63,417 nt of DNA from Clostridia bacterium (GTDB taxonomy: Bacteria > Bacillota > Clostridia > Christensenellales > CAG-138): assembly GCA_017524445.1 (NCBI GenBank), contig JAFXVP010000005.1, positions 1-63,417 on the forward strand, read 5' to 3'. The translations under genes and the position numbers were made by a program. Shown piece after piece: positions 15,683 to 24,520 of this stretch. Within the stretch, counting starts at the first letter, position 1. The number at the start of each line of letters is the position of its first letter. Below the pieces are notes generated by a model, which was not told where the DNA came from, ran no database searches, and saw only the letters and a program-made list of their open reading frames with translations.

Positions 15683-18336
15683 AACCGCTGAAGCTGGAAT
15701 TGCAGGCGTTCGGACCGTACGTGGAAAAACAGACGGTCGATTTTGAAAAGCTCGCCGAAAAGGGAATGTTTCTGATCACGGGAAACACCGGCAGCGGCAA
15801 GACGACGATCTTCGACGCCATGACGTTCGCGCTGTACGGCGGCGGCAGCGGCGAGGAATCCAAAGCGAGAAACGGCAGAAACGATCTCGAGGAATGGCGC
15901 TGCACGCAGGCGGGCAGGGAGCTCGATACGTACGTCGCGTTCACGTTCTCCGTGCGCGGCAGGACGTATCTGTTCAAACGCGCCCTGCTCCCGAAGCGCA
16001 TCAATTTCCTGCCGCAGAACGAGGCGGGCGAGATCGACGAATACGGCAACGTGATCCCGTTCTTCGAGAATCCGAAAAAGGACGACCTGACCCGCAAGGC
16101 GGAAGAACTGCTCGGGCTTACCAAGGAGCAATTCCGGCAGGTCGTGCTTTTGCCGCAGGGACAGTTCGAGCGCTTTTTGACCGCGTCGTCCGACGAGAAG
16201 CAGGGAATTTTGCAAAAGATCTTCGATTCCGCGCGTTGGGAGCAGTACGCGCAGGCGTTCTTTACGATCGCAAAGGACAGAAAAGCAGCGCTGGACGACG
16301 AGAAGCGCGACGTCATGACCGCGCTCGAAGAGGAAGGCGTTTCCGACGTTGACGCGCTCTCGGACAAGATCGCGGCTTTGAGCGCGGAACGGGAGCAGCT
16401 GAAACGATCGCACGAGGCGTTCGAAGGAGAAAAGAAGCAGAAAGCGCTCGACGCGGACAAGCTGCTCTATGAAGCGTTCAAAGAAATGCACGCGCGGGAA
16501 GCTGACGTGCGCAGACTGGAAGCGCAGAAGCCGGAGACCGACGCGCTCCGCGTTACATACGGCGAGGCGGAAAAGGCGGAATCGCTGCGCGGCGTGATCA
16601 CCGACTTTGAAACGGCGCAGGCGTCGTTCTGCACGAGAGAACGCGAGCTTGGCGCCGAGACGCAGAGGCTTCCCGCTGCGCAGGAGGCGGAGGCGGACGC
16701 CGAAAAACGGCTCAAAGAACACGAGGAACAGTCTCCCGTGGCGGAACTGACGAGAAGGATCGCAGAGGACGAAGCAAAGCTTCCCTCGTATCGCGGCTAC
16801 GGCGTGCAGAAAGCGGTGCTCGCCGCTGCACAGAAGACGTGGAATCGCGCAAAAAAGGAGAGCGACGCTGCGGCAAAAACATTCGACCTTGCCCAAAGGA
16901 AAGCCGTTGGGGCGAAAGCCGCGTTCGACGAAGCCGACGCGCTTGCGAAGACATACCGCGACCGCTATTTTGCGGGGATTTACGGCGAGATCGCGGGAAC
17001 GCTCGCCGAGGGCGAGCCGTGCCCGGTGTGCGGCAGCAAGATGCATCCGCATCCCGCGGATAAGTCCGAAAACAGCGTCGGAAGGGACGACGTTGAGCGG
17101 GCGGAGGAAGAAGCGGACAGCTTGAGAAAGCTGTGGGATCGCGCGGAAAGCGAACGCGCCGAAGCCGAACGAAAAAAGACGGCGTCGGATGAACGGCTGA
17201 ATGAAGCGGAGAGAAATAAAGTCAAAGCGGAAACGGAGCTTGCGGCTTCCGAACGAAATCTGATCGCGGGCGTGCCCGACGAAAAGGCGCTGCTTGACCG
17301 GATCGAAGCGGAAAAGGCGCAGATCGAACGGTATCAAAAGGATTCGGAATTGCTGAAAGCGCGGCATGAGGATGCGGCAAAGCGGCTGACGGCTCTCAAG
17401 GAACGCATCCGCGGCGCGGAAAAGGAAAAGGAGCAGGCAGGCGAAAAGCTGCATGCGGCGGAAGCGGCGATGTTCGACGCGCTGCAAAAGCTCGGCTATT
17501 CCGACGCGGCAGCGGCGAAGGAAAAGCTTGCGTCCGCCGACGAGAGACAGAAAATGCACGAGAAGATCGTCGCGTTCGAGACCTCTTTGAAGGAAGCGAC
17601 GCTCGATTCAGAGAAGCGCCGGGAAGCGCTTGCGGGCAGGACGGAGCCGGACGCGGCGGAGTTTATCGCGCGGCAAACGGAGATCACCGAAGAAACGAAC
17701 CGTTTTGTGCAGAGAAACGCGGAGCTCGGAACGGATATCGCAAGACTGGAACGAAAGCGTGCGGCGCTCACAGCAAAGTGGACGCACTACAAGGACAACG
17801 CGCAGCAGGCGGATAGCGATCTCGCGTTCGCGAAAAAGCTTCGCGGCGACACGGGGATCGGCCTCGGGCGCTACGTGCTTGCGATCATGTTCAATCAGGT
17901 CATCGGAGAAGCGAACCGGATGCTCAAAAACGTGCACGGCGGGCGGTATCAGCTGTTCCGTTCGGACGAGAAAGGTGCGGGAAACAAGCGCGGACTGGAA
18001 CTGAAGGTACACGACAACCGCTGCCCGGAAAAGGAGGGACGCAGCGTCGGCATGTTGTCCGGCGGTGAAAAGTTCCTCGTTTCGCTCGCGCTATCCATCG
18101 GCATGTCCGCCGTCGCGCAGAGATCGGGCGTACAGATCGAAGCGCTGTTCATCGACGAGGGCTTCGGCACGCTTGATGAGAACTCGATCAACGACGCCAT
18201 GAACGTGCTGGACAGCGTCCGCCGCAGCAGCGGCATGATCGGCATCATCAGCCACGTGAAGCTTTTAGAGGACAATATCCCGACGCAGCTGCATGTGCAA
18301 AAGCGCGAAACCGGCAGTACGATCGAGATGGAGTGA
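15679..18336 (+). CDS. sbcC: Exonuclease SbcCD, subunit C (Rad50-like ATPase)
   Basis: An 885-residue SMC-like ATPase. Walker A is ITGNTGSGKTT near residue 35. Then come long coiled-coil arms rich in Glu, Lys and Ala (about 190-430 and 470-690) joined by a zinc hook CPVCG (C448 and C451). The C-terminal head has the signature LSGGEKFLVSLALSIG and Walker B EALFIDEGFGTLDE. It partners SbcD in DNA-end and hairpin processing. It is somewhat shorter than the roughly 1,000-residue E. coli protein, mainly in the arms. The ORF is intact. Confidence 0.97.
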   Translation: MKPLKLELQAFGPYVEKQTVDFEKLAEKGMFLITGNTGSGKTTIFDAMTFALYGGGSGEESKARNGRNDLEEWRCTQAGRELDTYVAFTFSVRGRTYLFKRALLPKRINFLPQNEAGEIDEYGNVIPFFENPKKDDLTRKAEELLGLTKEQFRQVVLLPQGQFERFLTASSDEKQGILQKIFDSARWEQYAQAFFTIAKDRKAALDDEKRDVMTALEEEGVSDVDALSDKIAALSAEREQLKRSHEAFEGEKKQKALDADKLLYEAFKEMHAREADVRRLEAQKPETDALRVTYGEAEKAESLRGVITDFETAQASFCTRERELGAETQRLPAAQEAEADAEKRLKEHEEQSPVAELTRRIAEDEAKLPSYRGYGVQKAVLAAAQKTWNRAKKESDAAAKTFDLAQRKAVGAKAAFDEADALAKTYRDRYFAGIYGEIAGTLAEGEPCPVCGSKMHPHPADKSENSVGRDDVERAEEEADSLRKLWDRAESERAEAERKKTASDERLNEAERNKVKAETELAASERNLIAGVPDEKALLDRIEAEKAQIERYQKDSELLKARHEDAAKRLTALKERIRGAEKEKEQAGEKLHAAEAAMFDALQKLGYSDAAAAKEKLASADERQKMHEKIVAFETSLKEATLDSEKRREALAGRTEPDAAEFIARQTEITEETNRFVQRNAELGTDIARLERKRAALTAKWTHYKDNAQQADSDLAFAKKLRGDTGIGLGRYVLAIMFNQVIGEANRMLKNVHGGRYQLFRSDEKGAGNKRGLELKVHDNRCPEKEGRSVGMLSGGEKFLVSLALSIGMSAVAQRSGVQIEALFIDEGFGTLDENSINDAMNVLDSVRRSSGMIGIISHVKLLEDNIPTQLHVQKRETGSTIEME

Positions 18337-18390
18337 CGATACGGGGGACCTCGATATAAAACGGACAGACGATAAGAACGGAGGAAAACA

Positions 18391-19041
18391 ATGCTGAATC
18401 GTGAATGGGTCGAACGGACCGAAGCGTTTCTGAAAGAAAAAATGGACGGAGGTTTTCTGGCATCCCGCCCGGAGGAGAAGAACTACCGGATCGAACATTC
18501 GTATCGCGTGGCGAACATCGGCCGCGAGATCGCGCGGAGGGAGGGGTTTGACGAAACCGAGATGGTGATCGCCTGCCTTCTGCACGATGTTTCCTATTGC
18601 GAGGATTTCGGCGGGAACGGATACGGGGATCACGGACGGCGTTCGGCGGCGATTGCGCGGCCTTTCCTGACCGCGCTCGGCATGGCGGCGGACCGGGTCT
18701 GCGACGTCTGCTACGGGATCGCTATCCACGTGGACGACAAAGCGGACTTTCCCGGAGAACGTACGGCGTTTGCGCTGTCCGTCAGCGATGCGGACAATAT
18801 CGACCGTTTCGACGCATACCGCATCCACGAAGCACTGCAGAAAGACGGATTCCTCACAAAGAATGTCACGGAAAAGCGGGAGTACGTTGATAAACGGCTC
18901 AAAAGACTGCGTGAACTTTTGGAATGGCCGACAGCGACGGAGACGGCGGCGACGCTGTGGAAAGAGCGGCTGTCGTTCTATATCGGGTTTTATGAAAAGC
19001 TTGCGTCGCAGCTGGAATGCAGCACACGCGTGCTTGACTGA
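18391..19041 (+). CDS. HD domain phosphohydrolase
   Basis: A 216-residue HD-domain protein with the metal ligands in place: IEHSYRVANIG (H36), CLLHDVSYCED (H65-D66) and VSDADNID (around D133). It is probably a metal-dependent phosphohydrolase acting on a nucleotide or other phosphate ester. The substrate cannot be told. GGAGG lies 7 bases before the ATG. The last 52 bases overlap the 3' end of the convergent pyruvate-kinase-like gene, so the two coding regions share DNA. Confidence 0.88.
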   Translation: MLNREWVERTEAFLKEKMDGGFLASRPEEKNYRIEHSYRVANIGREIARREGFDETEMVIACLLHDVSYCEDFGGNGYGDHGRRSAAIARPFLTALGMAADRVCDVCYGIAIHVDDKADFPGERTAFALSVSDADNIDRFDAYRIHEALQKDGFLTKNVTEKREYVDKRLKRLRELLEWPTATETAATLWKERLSFYIGFYEKLASQLECSTRVLD

Positions 19042-20027
19042 TCGGAATAACGGTCAAGGTACGTTTCCGCCTCGCGCACGGTTTTGACAAGGTATAGGAT
19101 CGACTGGACGGGATAGTCGCCGGACGCGGTCTCGCCGGTCAGCATGACGGAGGATGCGCCGTCCGATACGGCGTTAAAGATATCAGATACCTCCGCGCGC
19201 GTCGGAACGGGACGGTGCGTCATGGAGTCAAGCATCTGCGTGACCACCATGAACTCCCTGCCCGTCTCGCGGCAGACGGCGGCAATGCGCTTCTGCACGG
19301 CGGGAAGCTCCCAAAGCGACACGGCGTTTCCGAGATCGCCGCGCGCGATCACAATTTCATCACAGAAGGGGATCAGCTCGTGCAGATGGGCGATCCCCGT
19401 TTTATTTTCGACCTTCGCCAAAAGTCGGATCTTTTTGCCGCCCGCGCGATCCAGTTCGCCGCGCACCTCGATCAGGTCTTCCTTGCCGCGGACGAAAGGC
19501 TGCATGACCGCGGTCACGCCGTATTCCTTTGCCATGCGGATATGTTCGCGGTCCGCGTCGGTCATGGCGGGGGAGGGGATCACGATCCCGGGCAGCGCGA
19601 CGCTCTTTCTGCCGAGGAGCACGCCGCCGCGCACGACGCAAAGCCGGGAGCCGTCCGAAACGAGCAGGATCTTTCCGTCGTCCAGAAGGATCCCCTGTCC
19701 GGAAGGGGCGGCGTTCAGCGCGTCGCGCACGTTCTCCGGAAACGGAAGCGCGTCCATTTCCAGCACATCCCCTGCGTTCAGCGAAAGCGGCGCGTCGAGC
19801 GCGCCGATGCGCAGCTCCGGACCCTGCATGTCGATCAGAAGCTCCGGAAACACGCCGCATGCGTCAGCCGCGCTGCGGTACGCTTCGAGCAGACCGGACG
19901 CTTCTTTGAGCGTGCTGTGCGACAGATTCAGCCGCATGCCGGTCATGCCCTCCGCAAGCATTTGTTTTAAGATTTCCGGGTCTTTACATGCGGGACCGAG
20001 CGTTCCGTAGATCCTGACGTGTTTCAT
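18990..20027 (-). CDS. Short pyruvate-kinase-like protein (barrel only)
   Basis: A 345-residue protein with the pyruvate kinase barrel and B domain: TLGPAC, GMRLNLSHS, LIDMQGPELRIG, LPGIVIPSPAMTDADREHI, LLAKVENKTGI with the catalytic-type Lys, EIVIARGDLG, and TQMLDSMTHRPVPTRAEVSDI followed by GASSVMLTGETASGDYP. It stops right after the barrel, whereas full enzymes have about 130 more residues forming the allosteric C-terminal domain. Either it is an unregulated isoform or it has another role. AGGAG precedes the ATG at 20027. Its 3' end overlaps the HD gene by 52 bases. Confidence 0.88.
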   Translation of the reverse strand: MKHVRIYGTLGPACKDPEILKQMLAEGMTGMRLNLSHSTLKEASGLLEAYRSAADACGVFPELLIDMQGPELRIGALDAPLSLNAGDVLEMDALPFPENVRDALNAAPSGQGILLDDGKILLVSDGSRLCVVRGGVLLGRKSVALPGIVIPSPAMTDADREHIRMAKEYGVTAVMQPFVRGKEDLIEVRGELDRAGGKKIRLLAKVENKTGIAHLHELIPFCDEIVIARGDLGNAVSLWELPAVQKRIAAVCRETGREFMVVTQMLDSMTHRPVPTRAEVSDIFNAVSDGASSVMLTGETASGDYPVQSILYLVKTVREAETYLDRYSDQSSTRVLHSSCDASFS

Positions 20028-20058
20028 ATGCGCTTTCTCCTGCGTTTTCGATGCCTGT

Positions 20059-20088
20059 ATTGTACCACAGAACGATTTTTACCGTAAA
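20059..20088 (-). promoter_or_regulatory. Promoter of the pyruvate-kinase-like gene
   Basis: Minus strand: TTTACG (20083-20088), 18 bases, TACAAT (20059-20064). Confidence 0.6.
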
Positions 20089-20168
20089 CAGAAAAAATTT
20101 TTCGCTTTTAATTTCATTTTAGGAAACGCCAGTATGATGGAGCCATCAAAGAAAGCGAGGATACGCAT

Positions 20169-20873
20169 ATGGAAAGCGTACAGGCACCGATCACCGTGAT
20201 GCAGCGGTATGAATGGAAGTACATCTTAAGCGCGGAGCAGACGGAGTTCTTCTGCGAGAAGCTTCAGGGTCACATGGAGCCGGACGCGTACGGACTCACG
20301 ACGATCTCGTCGCTCTATTACGACACGCCGGACCGACGGCTCATCCGCGCTTCACTCGAGAAGCCGGAGTTCAAGGAAAAGATCCGCCTCCGCGCTTACG
20401 GTCCCGCGACCGACGCGACGCCGGTGTTTCTCGAACTCAAGCGCAAGGCGTACGGCATCGTCTACAAGCGCCGCGTGCAGGCGACGATCCCGGAGGTGCG
20501 GCAGTTCTTCGAAGGAACGCTGGACCTTGATGAGGACGGGCAGATCGACCGCGAGATCACCTATTTCCGCGATTATTACAAACAGCTTGTACCGTCGTGC
20601 ATGATCCTCTACGATCGTACCGCGTACTTTGAGCCGGACGGCGATCTGCGGCTCACGATCGATCGGAACCCACGCTATCGCATGGACGCGCTGATCTTCG
20701 ATCACGCGCCGGTCGGGATCCCGCTTCTGGATTCGGGCGAGTCGATCCTCGAGATCAAGGTGCAGGACACGATCCCGTTGTGGCTTTTACGCATCTTCTC
20801 CGAAGGGAAGATCCGGCGCGGGAGCATCTCGAAGTACGGCGAAGCGTATCGCCGCGAGCTGCACATGGTTTAA
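20169..20873 (+). CDS. VTC-domain (polyphosphate polymerase-like) protein
   Basis: A 234-residue protein of the VTC/CYTH tunnel-fold type: QRYEWKYILSAEQTEFF at the N terminus, SSLYYDTPDRRLIRASLEKPEFKEKIRLRAYG, VFLELKRKAYGIVYKRRV (basic tunnel strands), MILYDRTAYF, DLRLTIDRNPRYR and ILEIKVQDTIP, then a C-terminal SISKYGEAYRREL. VTC4-like proteins polymerise polyphosphate from ATP; bacterial homologues sit next to DUF4956 and CotH-type genes and are less well understood. A DUF4956 gene follows after 19 bases. A TATGAT -10 box lies at 20133-20138. Confidence 0.92.
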   Translation: MESVQAPITVMQRYEWKYILSAEQTEFFCEKLQGHMEPDAYGLTTISSLYYDTPDRRLIRASLEKPEFKEKIRLRAYGPATDATPVFLELKRKAYGIVYKRRVQATIPEVRQFFEGTLDLDEDGQIDREITYFRDYYKQLVPSCMILYDRTAYFEPDGDLRLTIDRNPRYRMDALIFDHAPVGIPLLDSGESILEIKVQDTIPLWLLRIFSEGKIRRGSISKYGEAYRRELHMV

Positions 20874-20892
20874 GAGAGAAAGGAGTTTTACA

Positions 20893-21564
20893 ATGTTTGA
20901 TTCGATCTATTCTTCCTCCGTAACGACTGCGGAATTCTTCATGATGGCGGGCATCGCCGTGCTCTCCGGCGCGCTGTACGCATGGATCATGTCGAGACGG
21001 GTGCGCGCCACCAGACGCTTCTTCATCGTCGTCGCTTTGATCCCGTTCATCGTCGGCGCCATGATCACCTTTGTGAACGGCAACATCGGCGCGGGCGTCG
21101 CAATCGGCGGCGCGTTCGGGTTGATCCGCTTTCGCTCGGCGCAAGGTACGGCGGACGAGATCGCGGCGATCTTCATTGCCATGGGCGCGGGCATCGCGTT
21201 CGGCATGGGTTATCTTGCTTACGGCGTCATCATCCTTTTGGCGCTCGGGCTGCTGTTCTTCCTCTTTTCCGCGCTGCACTTCTTTGACAGCAGACAGACC
21301 GCGGAGGAACGGCTTTTGAAAGTGACCGTGCCGGAATCGCTCGAATACACCGACATGTTCGACGAGGTCTTCGCGCGGTATCTGAAGAGTGCGGAGCGCA
21401 TCGGCGTGAAAACGACCGGCATGGGCTCGATGTTCCGGCTGTCGTTTCTGATCCGCATGAAGGACCCGAAGGAGGAGAAGGCGTTCATCGACGCGCTCCG
21501 CACGCGGAACGGCAATCTGGAGATCGCAATGCTTCCCTACAGCGAACAGCAGGCGCAGCTTTGA
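20893..21564 (+). CDS. DUF4956 membrane protein
   Basis: A 223-residue protein with four hydrophobic segments in its first 125 residues (the third rich in Gly/Ala: GNIGAGVAIGGAFGLIRFRSAQGTADEI is the family's most conserved region) and a soluble C-terminal ferredoxin-like part (about 130-223). DUF4956 is regularly paired with VTC-domain proteins. One model is that it forms the membrane part of a polyphosphate-type system, but no biochemistry is known to me. GAAAGGAG precedes the ATG. The lipoprotein gene follows after 54 bases. Confidence 0.92.
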   Translation: MFDSIYSSSVTTAEFFMMAGIAVLSGALYAWIMSRRVRATRRFFIVVALIPFIVGAMITFVNGNIGAGVAIGGAFGLIRFRSAQGTADEIAAIFIAMGAGIAFGMGYLAYGVIILLALGLLFFLFSALHFFDSRQTAEERLLKVTVPESLEYTDMFDEVFARYLKSAERIGVKTTGMGSMFRLSFLIRMKDPKEEKAFIDALRTRNGNLEIAMLPYSEQQAQL

Positions 21565-21618
21565 CGCTTGCGCGATCCGAATCCATAGTGTAAACTGTTG
21601 AAAGAGAGGTACATCCAC

Positions 21619-23748
21619 ATGAAACGATTATCGGCATTCATTATTTTATTCGCGCTTTTGTGCGCCGCGTGCGGCGGACGGGCGCAGACAGGTTCCGATG
21701 CTTCGACCTCTGATGCGGCGACCGGCATCATCGTCACCGCAACCGCGGACGCTTCGGAAGGATCGACCGCCGCAGCGACTGCCGCGCCCGAAACGGAACC
21801 GCTGACCGATCCGACCGACGATTCCAAGGCCTCGACGGATGATTTTTCCGTCACGTCCGACGCCGGCGCGATCACGCCGGACGGCGCGGTCTATACGATC
21901 ACCGCAGCAGGCGAATACACGCTCTCCGGCGCGCTCTCAGACGGTCAGATCGTGGTGGACGCGGGCGATGACGACGAGGTCAAGCTGAATTTTACCAACG
22001 CGTCTGTTTCGTGCAGCTTCGGCGCGCCGATCCTGATCAGGAACGCCGCGGAGGTCTCGATCAAAGCGGAAAAGGACACTTATAACACCGTGACGGATCT
22101 TAGGACCGGCAGCGCGGAAACCGTCGAGGAGGACGCGGCGATCTTCGCGGCCTGCGATCTGAAACTGTTGGGCAAAGGTACGCTGATCGTAGAGACCGCG
22201 TTCGACAACGGCGTGAAATCGAAGGACGATCTTTCCGTCAAAAACCTGACACTGAAGGTCACGGCGGCGGGCAACGCTCTGAAGGGCAATGATTCTGTGA
22301 CGATCAAGTCCGGCAATCTGATCCTGATCTCGACCGCGAGCGACGGCGTCAAGACCGAGAATTCCGACGTCTCCTCGAAGGATAAGCAGCGCGGCACCGT
22401 GACGATCTCCGGCGGGCAGGTCGATATCTACGCAGCGTGCGACGGTATCAGCGCGGCGTACAACGTCGAGATCTCCGAGGAGGAGACCTGTGCGGTCAAT
22501 ATCTATACCGCGACCTACGCGGACAGTGCAAGCGTCGCTTCCGGCGCGGAGACCTATCTGATCGTACCGACCGCTTTGTACAGCGAGGACGTCGACTACT
22601 ATGCATACCTGTACAACGACGACGATACCGCGGGTGTGTGGGTCCGGTGCACCTATGAATCTATGGTCTACAGCGCACGCACCGCCGCCTATTACGGACT
22701 GCTGTTCCGCGTGCCGGACGGTTACCGGAACATCCTCATTCATATCGTTCCCAAGGGCACGCAGCCGGACGGCATGAATTACACAGCTGCAACGACCGGC
22801 GAAACGCTGAACACCGCGATGAATGGATATCTGGTCACCTCGATCTCAAACGGCGTGATCTTTGGCGACTGGGTACAGCTCAATACCGGCAGCGGCAGCT
22901 CGAACAAGACGACGTTCTCGTCCAAGGGCATTAAGGCAGAGAACGAGATCATTGTGGACGGCGGCAGCGTCACGATCTTTGCGATGGACGACGGTCTGCA
23001 CGCAAACAGCGGTACCGCATTGGGGAACGGCGCAAACGGCGTCGGCAATGTTACGATCAACGGCGGCTCCGTTACGGTCACCGCCGCGGACGACGGCCTG
23101 CACGCGGACGGCGCGCTCACGGTCAACGACGGCACGGTCAGCGTCGTCGAATCTCACGAGGGACTGGAAGCAAACGTGATCACGCTGAACGGCGGAACGG
23201 TTTACGTGTACGGCGACGACGACGGACTGAACGCCTGCAAAGGCGCGGTGACGCCGATGATCACGATCAACGGCGGCTATGCCGAGATCCGTACGCCCTC
23301 CGGCGATACGGACGCGATCGACTCGAACGGCAGCTTTCTGATGACCGGCGGCACGGTGCTCGTGCTCGGCGGCGCGCAGATGGGCGGCATGGCGGGCTCG
23401 GTCGACACGGATGGCACGGTCACGGTCACGGGCGGCACGATCGTCGCGCTCGGAGGTATCTGTCAGCTGCCGCAAAGCGGCTCGGTCAACACGTATGTAT
23501 CGAGCGGCACAGGCTTTTCCGCGGGCGAATATCGTATCACGGACGCAGGCGGCAATACGATCTTCTCCTTTATGCTTTCCGGCGCTTACACCTCCTGCTG
23601 GATCGCGTCCGAAGCGTTTCAACTGAACGGCTCCTACACGATCGAAAAGGACGGTGCGAGCTTCTTAAGCTGGACGCAGTCGTCCGAAACGGAAGGCGCA
23701 ACGGGCAATTACGGCTTCGGCGGGTTCGGCGGACACGGCAGGCGCTGA
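21619..23748 (+). CDS. DUF4353 carbohydrate-binding-domain lipoprotein
   Basis: A 709-residue exported lipoprotein: signal peptide with lipobox-like LLCAAC (Cys about 17), a Thr/Ala/Glu-rich linker (about 20-75), then beta-solenoid repeats of the DUF4353 type (ITAAGEYTLSGALSDGQIVVDA, GKGTLIVETAFDNGVKSKDDL, GGSVTIFAMDDGLHA, NGGSVTVTAADDGLHADG, NGGTVYVYGDDDGLNA). The C-terminal tail is Gly-rich (GFGGFGGHGRR). The start is at 21619, preceded by GAGAGGT; an upstream in-frame start at 21598 has no such site. It completes the VTC/DUF4956 cluster, which elsewhere often includes a CotH kinase that is absent here. Confidence 0.92.
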   Translation: MKRLSAFIILFALLCAACGGRAQTGSDASTSDAATGIIVTATADASEGSTAAATAAPETEPLTDPTDDSKASTDDFSVTSDAGAITPDGAVYTITAAGEYTLSGALSDGQIVVDAGDDDEVKLNFTNASVSCSFGAPILIRNAAEVSIKAEKDTYNTVTDLRTGSAETVEEDAAIFAACDLKLLGKGTLIVETAFDNGVKSKDDLSVKNLTLKVTAAGNALKGNDSVTIKSGNLILISTASDGVKTENSDVSSKDKQRGTVTISGGQVDIYAACDGISAAYNVEISEEETCAVNIYTATYADSASVASGAETYLIVPTALYSEDVDYYAYLYNDDDTAGVWVRCTYESMVYSARTAAYYGLLFRVPDGYRNILIHIVPKGTQPDGMNYTAATTGETLNTAMNGYLVTSISNGVIFGDWVQLNTGSGSSNKTTFSSKGIKAENEIIVDGGSVTIFAMDDGLHANSGTALGNGANGVGNVTINGGSVTVTAADDGLHADGALTVNDGTVSVVESHEGLEANVITLNGGTVYVYGDDDGLNACKGAVTPMITINGGYAEIRTPSGDTDAIDSNGSFLMTGGTVLVLGGAQMGGMAGSVDTDGTVTVTGGTIVALGGICQLPQSGSVNTYVSSGTGFSAGEYRITDAGGNTIFSFMLSGAYTSCWIASEAFQLNGSYTIEKDGASFLSWTQSSETEGATGNYGFGGFGGHGRR

Positions 23749-23792
23749 TGATCGCCGAAAAAAAGAACATCTTTGAAACATAAGCAACAAAA

Positions 23793-23816
23793 AGAGTCGA
23801 TCATACGATCGGCTCT
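23793..23816 (+). terminator. Hairpin after the DUF4353 gene
   Basis: GAG-TCGATC (23794-23802), loop ATAC, GATCGG-CTC (23807-23815) with one G-T pair. A nearly identical hairpin with a T-run lies on the other side of the repeat at 24045-24066. This copy has lost the T-run, apparently interrupted by the repeat. Confidence 0.6.
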
Positions 23817-24008
23817 CAGACTGTCGTAAAAGTGGTCAGACCGTTTGCGACGAAGTATTGCTAATAGAAAACCGGTCGGAAGAAAAGGCATAATCTGCCT
23901 TTTCTTTCTATTATTTCGCCGCAAACTATCCGTGTTTTCACTCAGTCGCATACTTTGGTATGGCTCCATCGTGAAAACCCGAATTCTGCCTCCCTTCCCA
24001 ACAGTCTG
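23817..24008 (-). repeat. Structured intergenic repeat, copy 2 (MITE-like)
   Basis: The reverse complement aligns end to end with 7384-7567. It begins CAGACTGT and ends ACAGTCTG. The inner 24 bases at both ends are imperfect terminal inverted repeats (CAGACTGT, then G, AA, G, G and CAGA in register). Internally it has GAAAAGGC/GCCTTTTC and GTTTGCGGCGA/TCGTCGCAAAC arms. No transposase is encoded. The 331-base gap 23749-24079 contains only this element and its flanking hairpins. Confidence 0.85.
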
Positions 24009-24042
24009 TTCAGCGTGTCAAAAGGTTTTTTGACACGCTGAA
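24009..24042. terminator. Long inverted repeat next to repeat copy 2
   Basis: TTCAGCGTGTCAAAA (24009-24023) and TTTTGACACGCTGAA (24028-24042) are perfect complements around four bases, with T-runs on both strands. It would act as a terminator in either direction and directly abuts the repeat. Confidence 0.7.
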
Positions 24043-24044
24043 AT

Positions 24045-24066
24045 CCGATCAAGCGATCGGCTCTTT
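24045..24066 (+). terminator. Small terminator hairpin
   Basis: CCGATC (24045-24050), loop AAGC, GATCGG (24055-24060), then CTCTTTT. It matches the hairpin at 23793-23816, suggesting that one ancestral terminator now flanks the inserted repeat on both sides. Confidence 0.6.
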
Positions 24067-24079
24067 TGACGTTCGGCAT

Positions 24080-24454
24080 TTATCGATATTGTTGTGCGTG
24101 CTTGCGGATCGCGTCGAAGGTCTCCGCGGAAAGATCGTGCTCGATCTGGCAGGCGTCGGCGCGGGCGATTTCGGGACTGACGCCGAGTCCGGTCAGAAGC
24201 TCGGTCAGAAGCTTATGCCGCTCATAGATGCGTTCCGCGATCTCCAGTCCCGACGGCAGCAGCACGATCATTCCCGCGGAATCGAACGCGATATAGCCGC
24301 TTTCCCGGAGGCGTTTTGTCGCATAGCTGACGCTGGGTTTTGTCACGCCCAGTTTTTCCGCCACGTCGATCGAGCGGATATAGCCGCGTTCTTCTTTGAG
24401 CATCAGCATGGCTTCCAGATAATCTTCTGCTGATTTGTGTATCGTCATTTTCAT
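24080..24454 (-). CDS. DtxR/MntR family metal-dependent regulator
   Basis: A protein of about 124 residues with the DtxR winged helix (IHKSAEDYLEAMLMLKEERGYIRSIDVAEKLGVTKPSVSYATKRLRESGYI) and the metal-binding dimerisation domain (LPSGLEIAERIYERHKLLTELLTGLGV, ADACQIEHDLS). It has no C-terminal SH3 domain, as in MntR and short Clostridia homologues. Divergent transcription from feoA with two palindromic boxes between them implies control of ferrous iron uptake. The promoter puts transcription at about 24459, so the start is ATG 24454 or, with the better-spaced GGGTGA, ATG 24448. Confidence 0.92.
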   Translation of the reverse strand: MKMTIHKSAEDYLEAMLMLKEERGYIRSIDVAEKLGVTKPSVSYATKRLRESGYIAFDSAGMIVLLPSGLEIAERIYERHKLLTELLTGLGVSPEIARADACQIEHDLSAETFDAIRKHAQQYR

Positions 24455-24465
24455 CACCCGATTCC

Positions 24466-24494
24466 AGTATATCATCTGCGCGGGGAAAAGGCAA
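24466..24494 (-). promoter_or_regulatory. Promoter of the DtxR-type regulator
   Basis: Minus strand: TTGCCT (24489-24494), 17 bases, TATACT (24466-24471). Confidence 0.75.
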
Positions 24495-24520
24495 GAATGG
24501 ATTCCAACAAAAATTAGGGG

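Noticed and set aside
14546..18336. SbcD/SbcC with the nearby HD protein as a defence island.
   Set aside because: SbcCD is a standard DNA-repair pair, and no restriction, toxin or other defence gene is adjacent.
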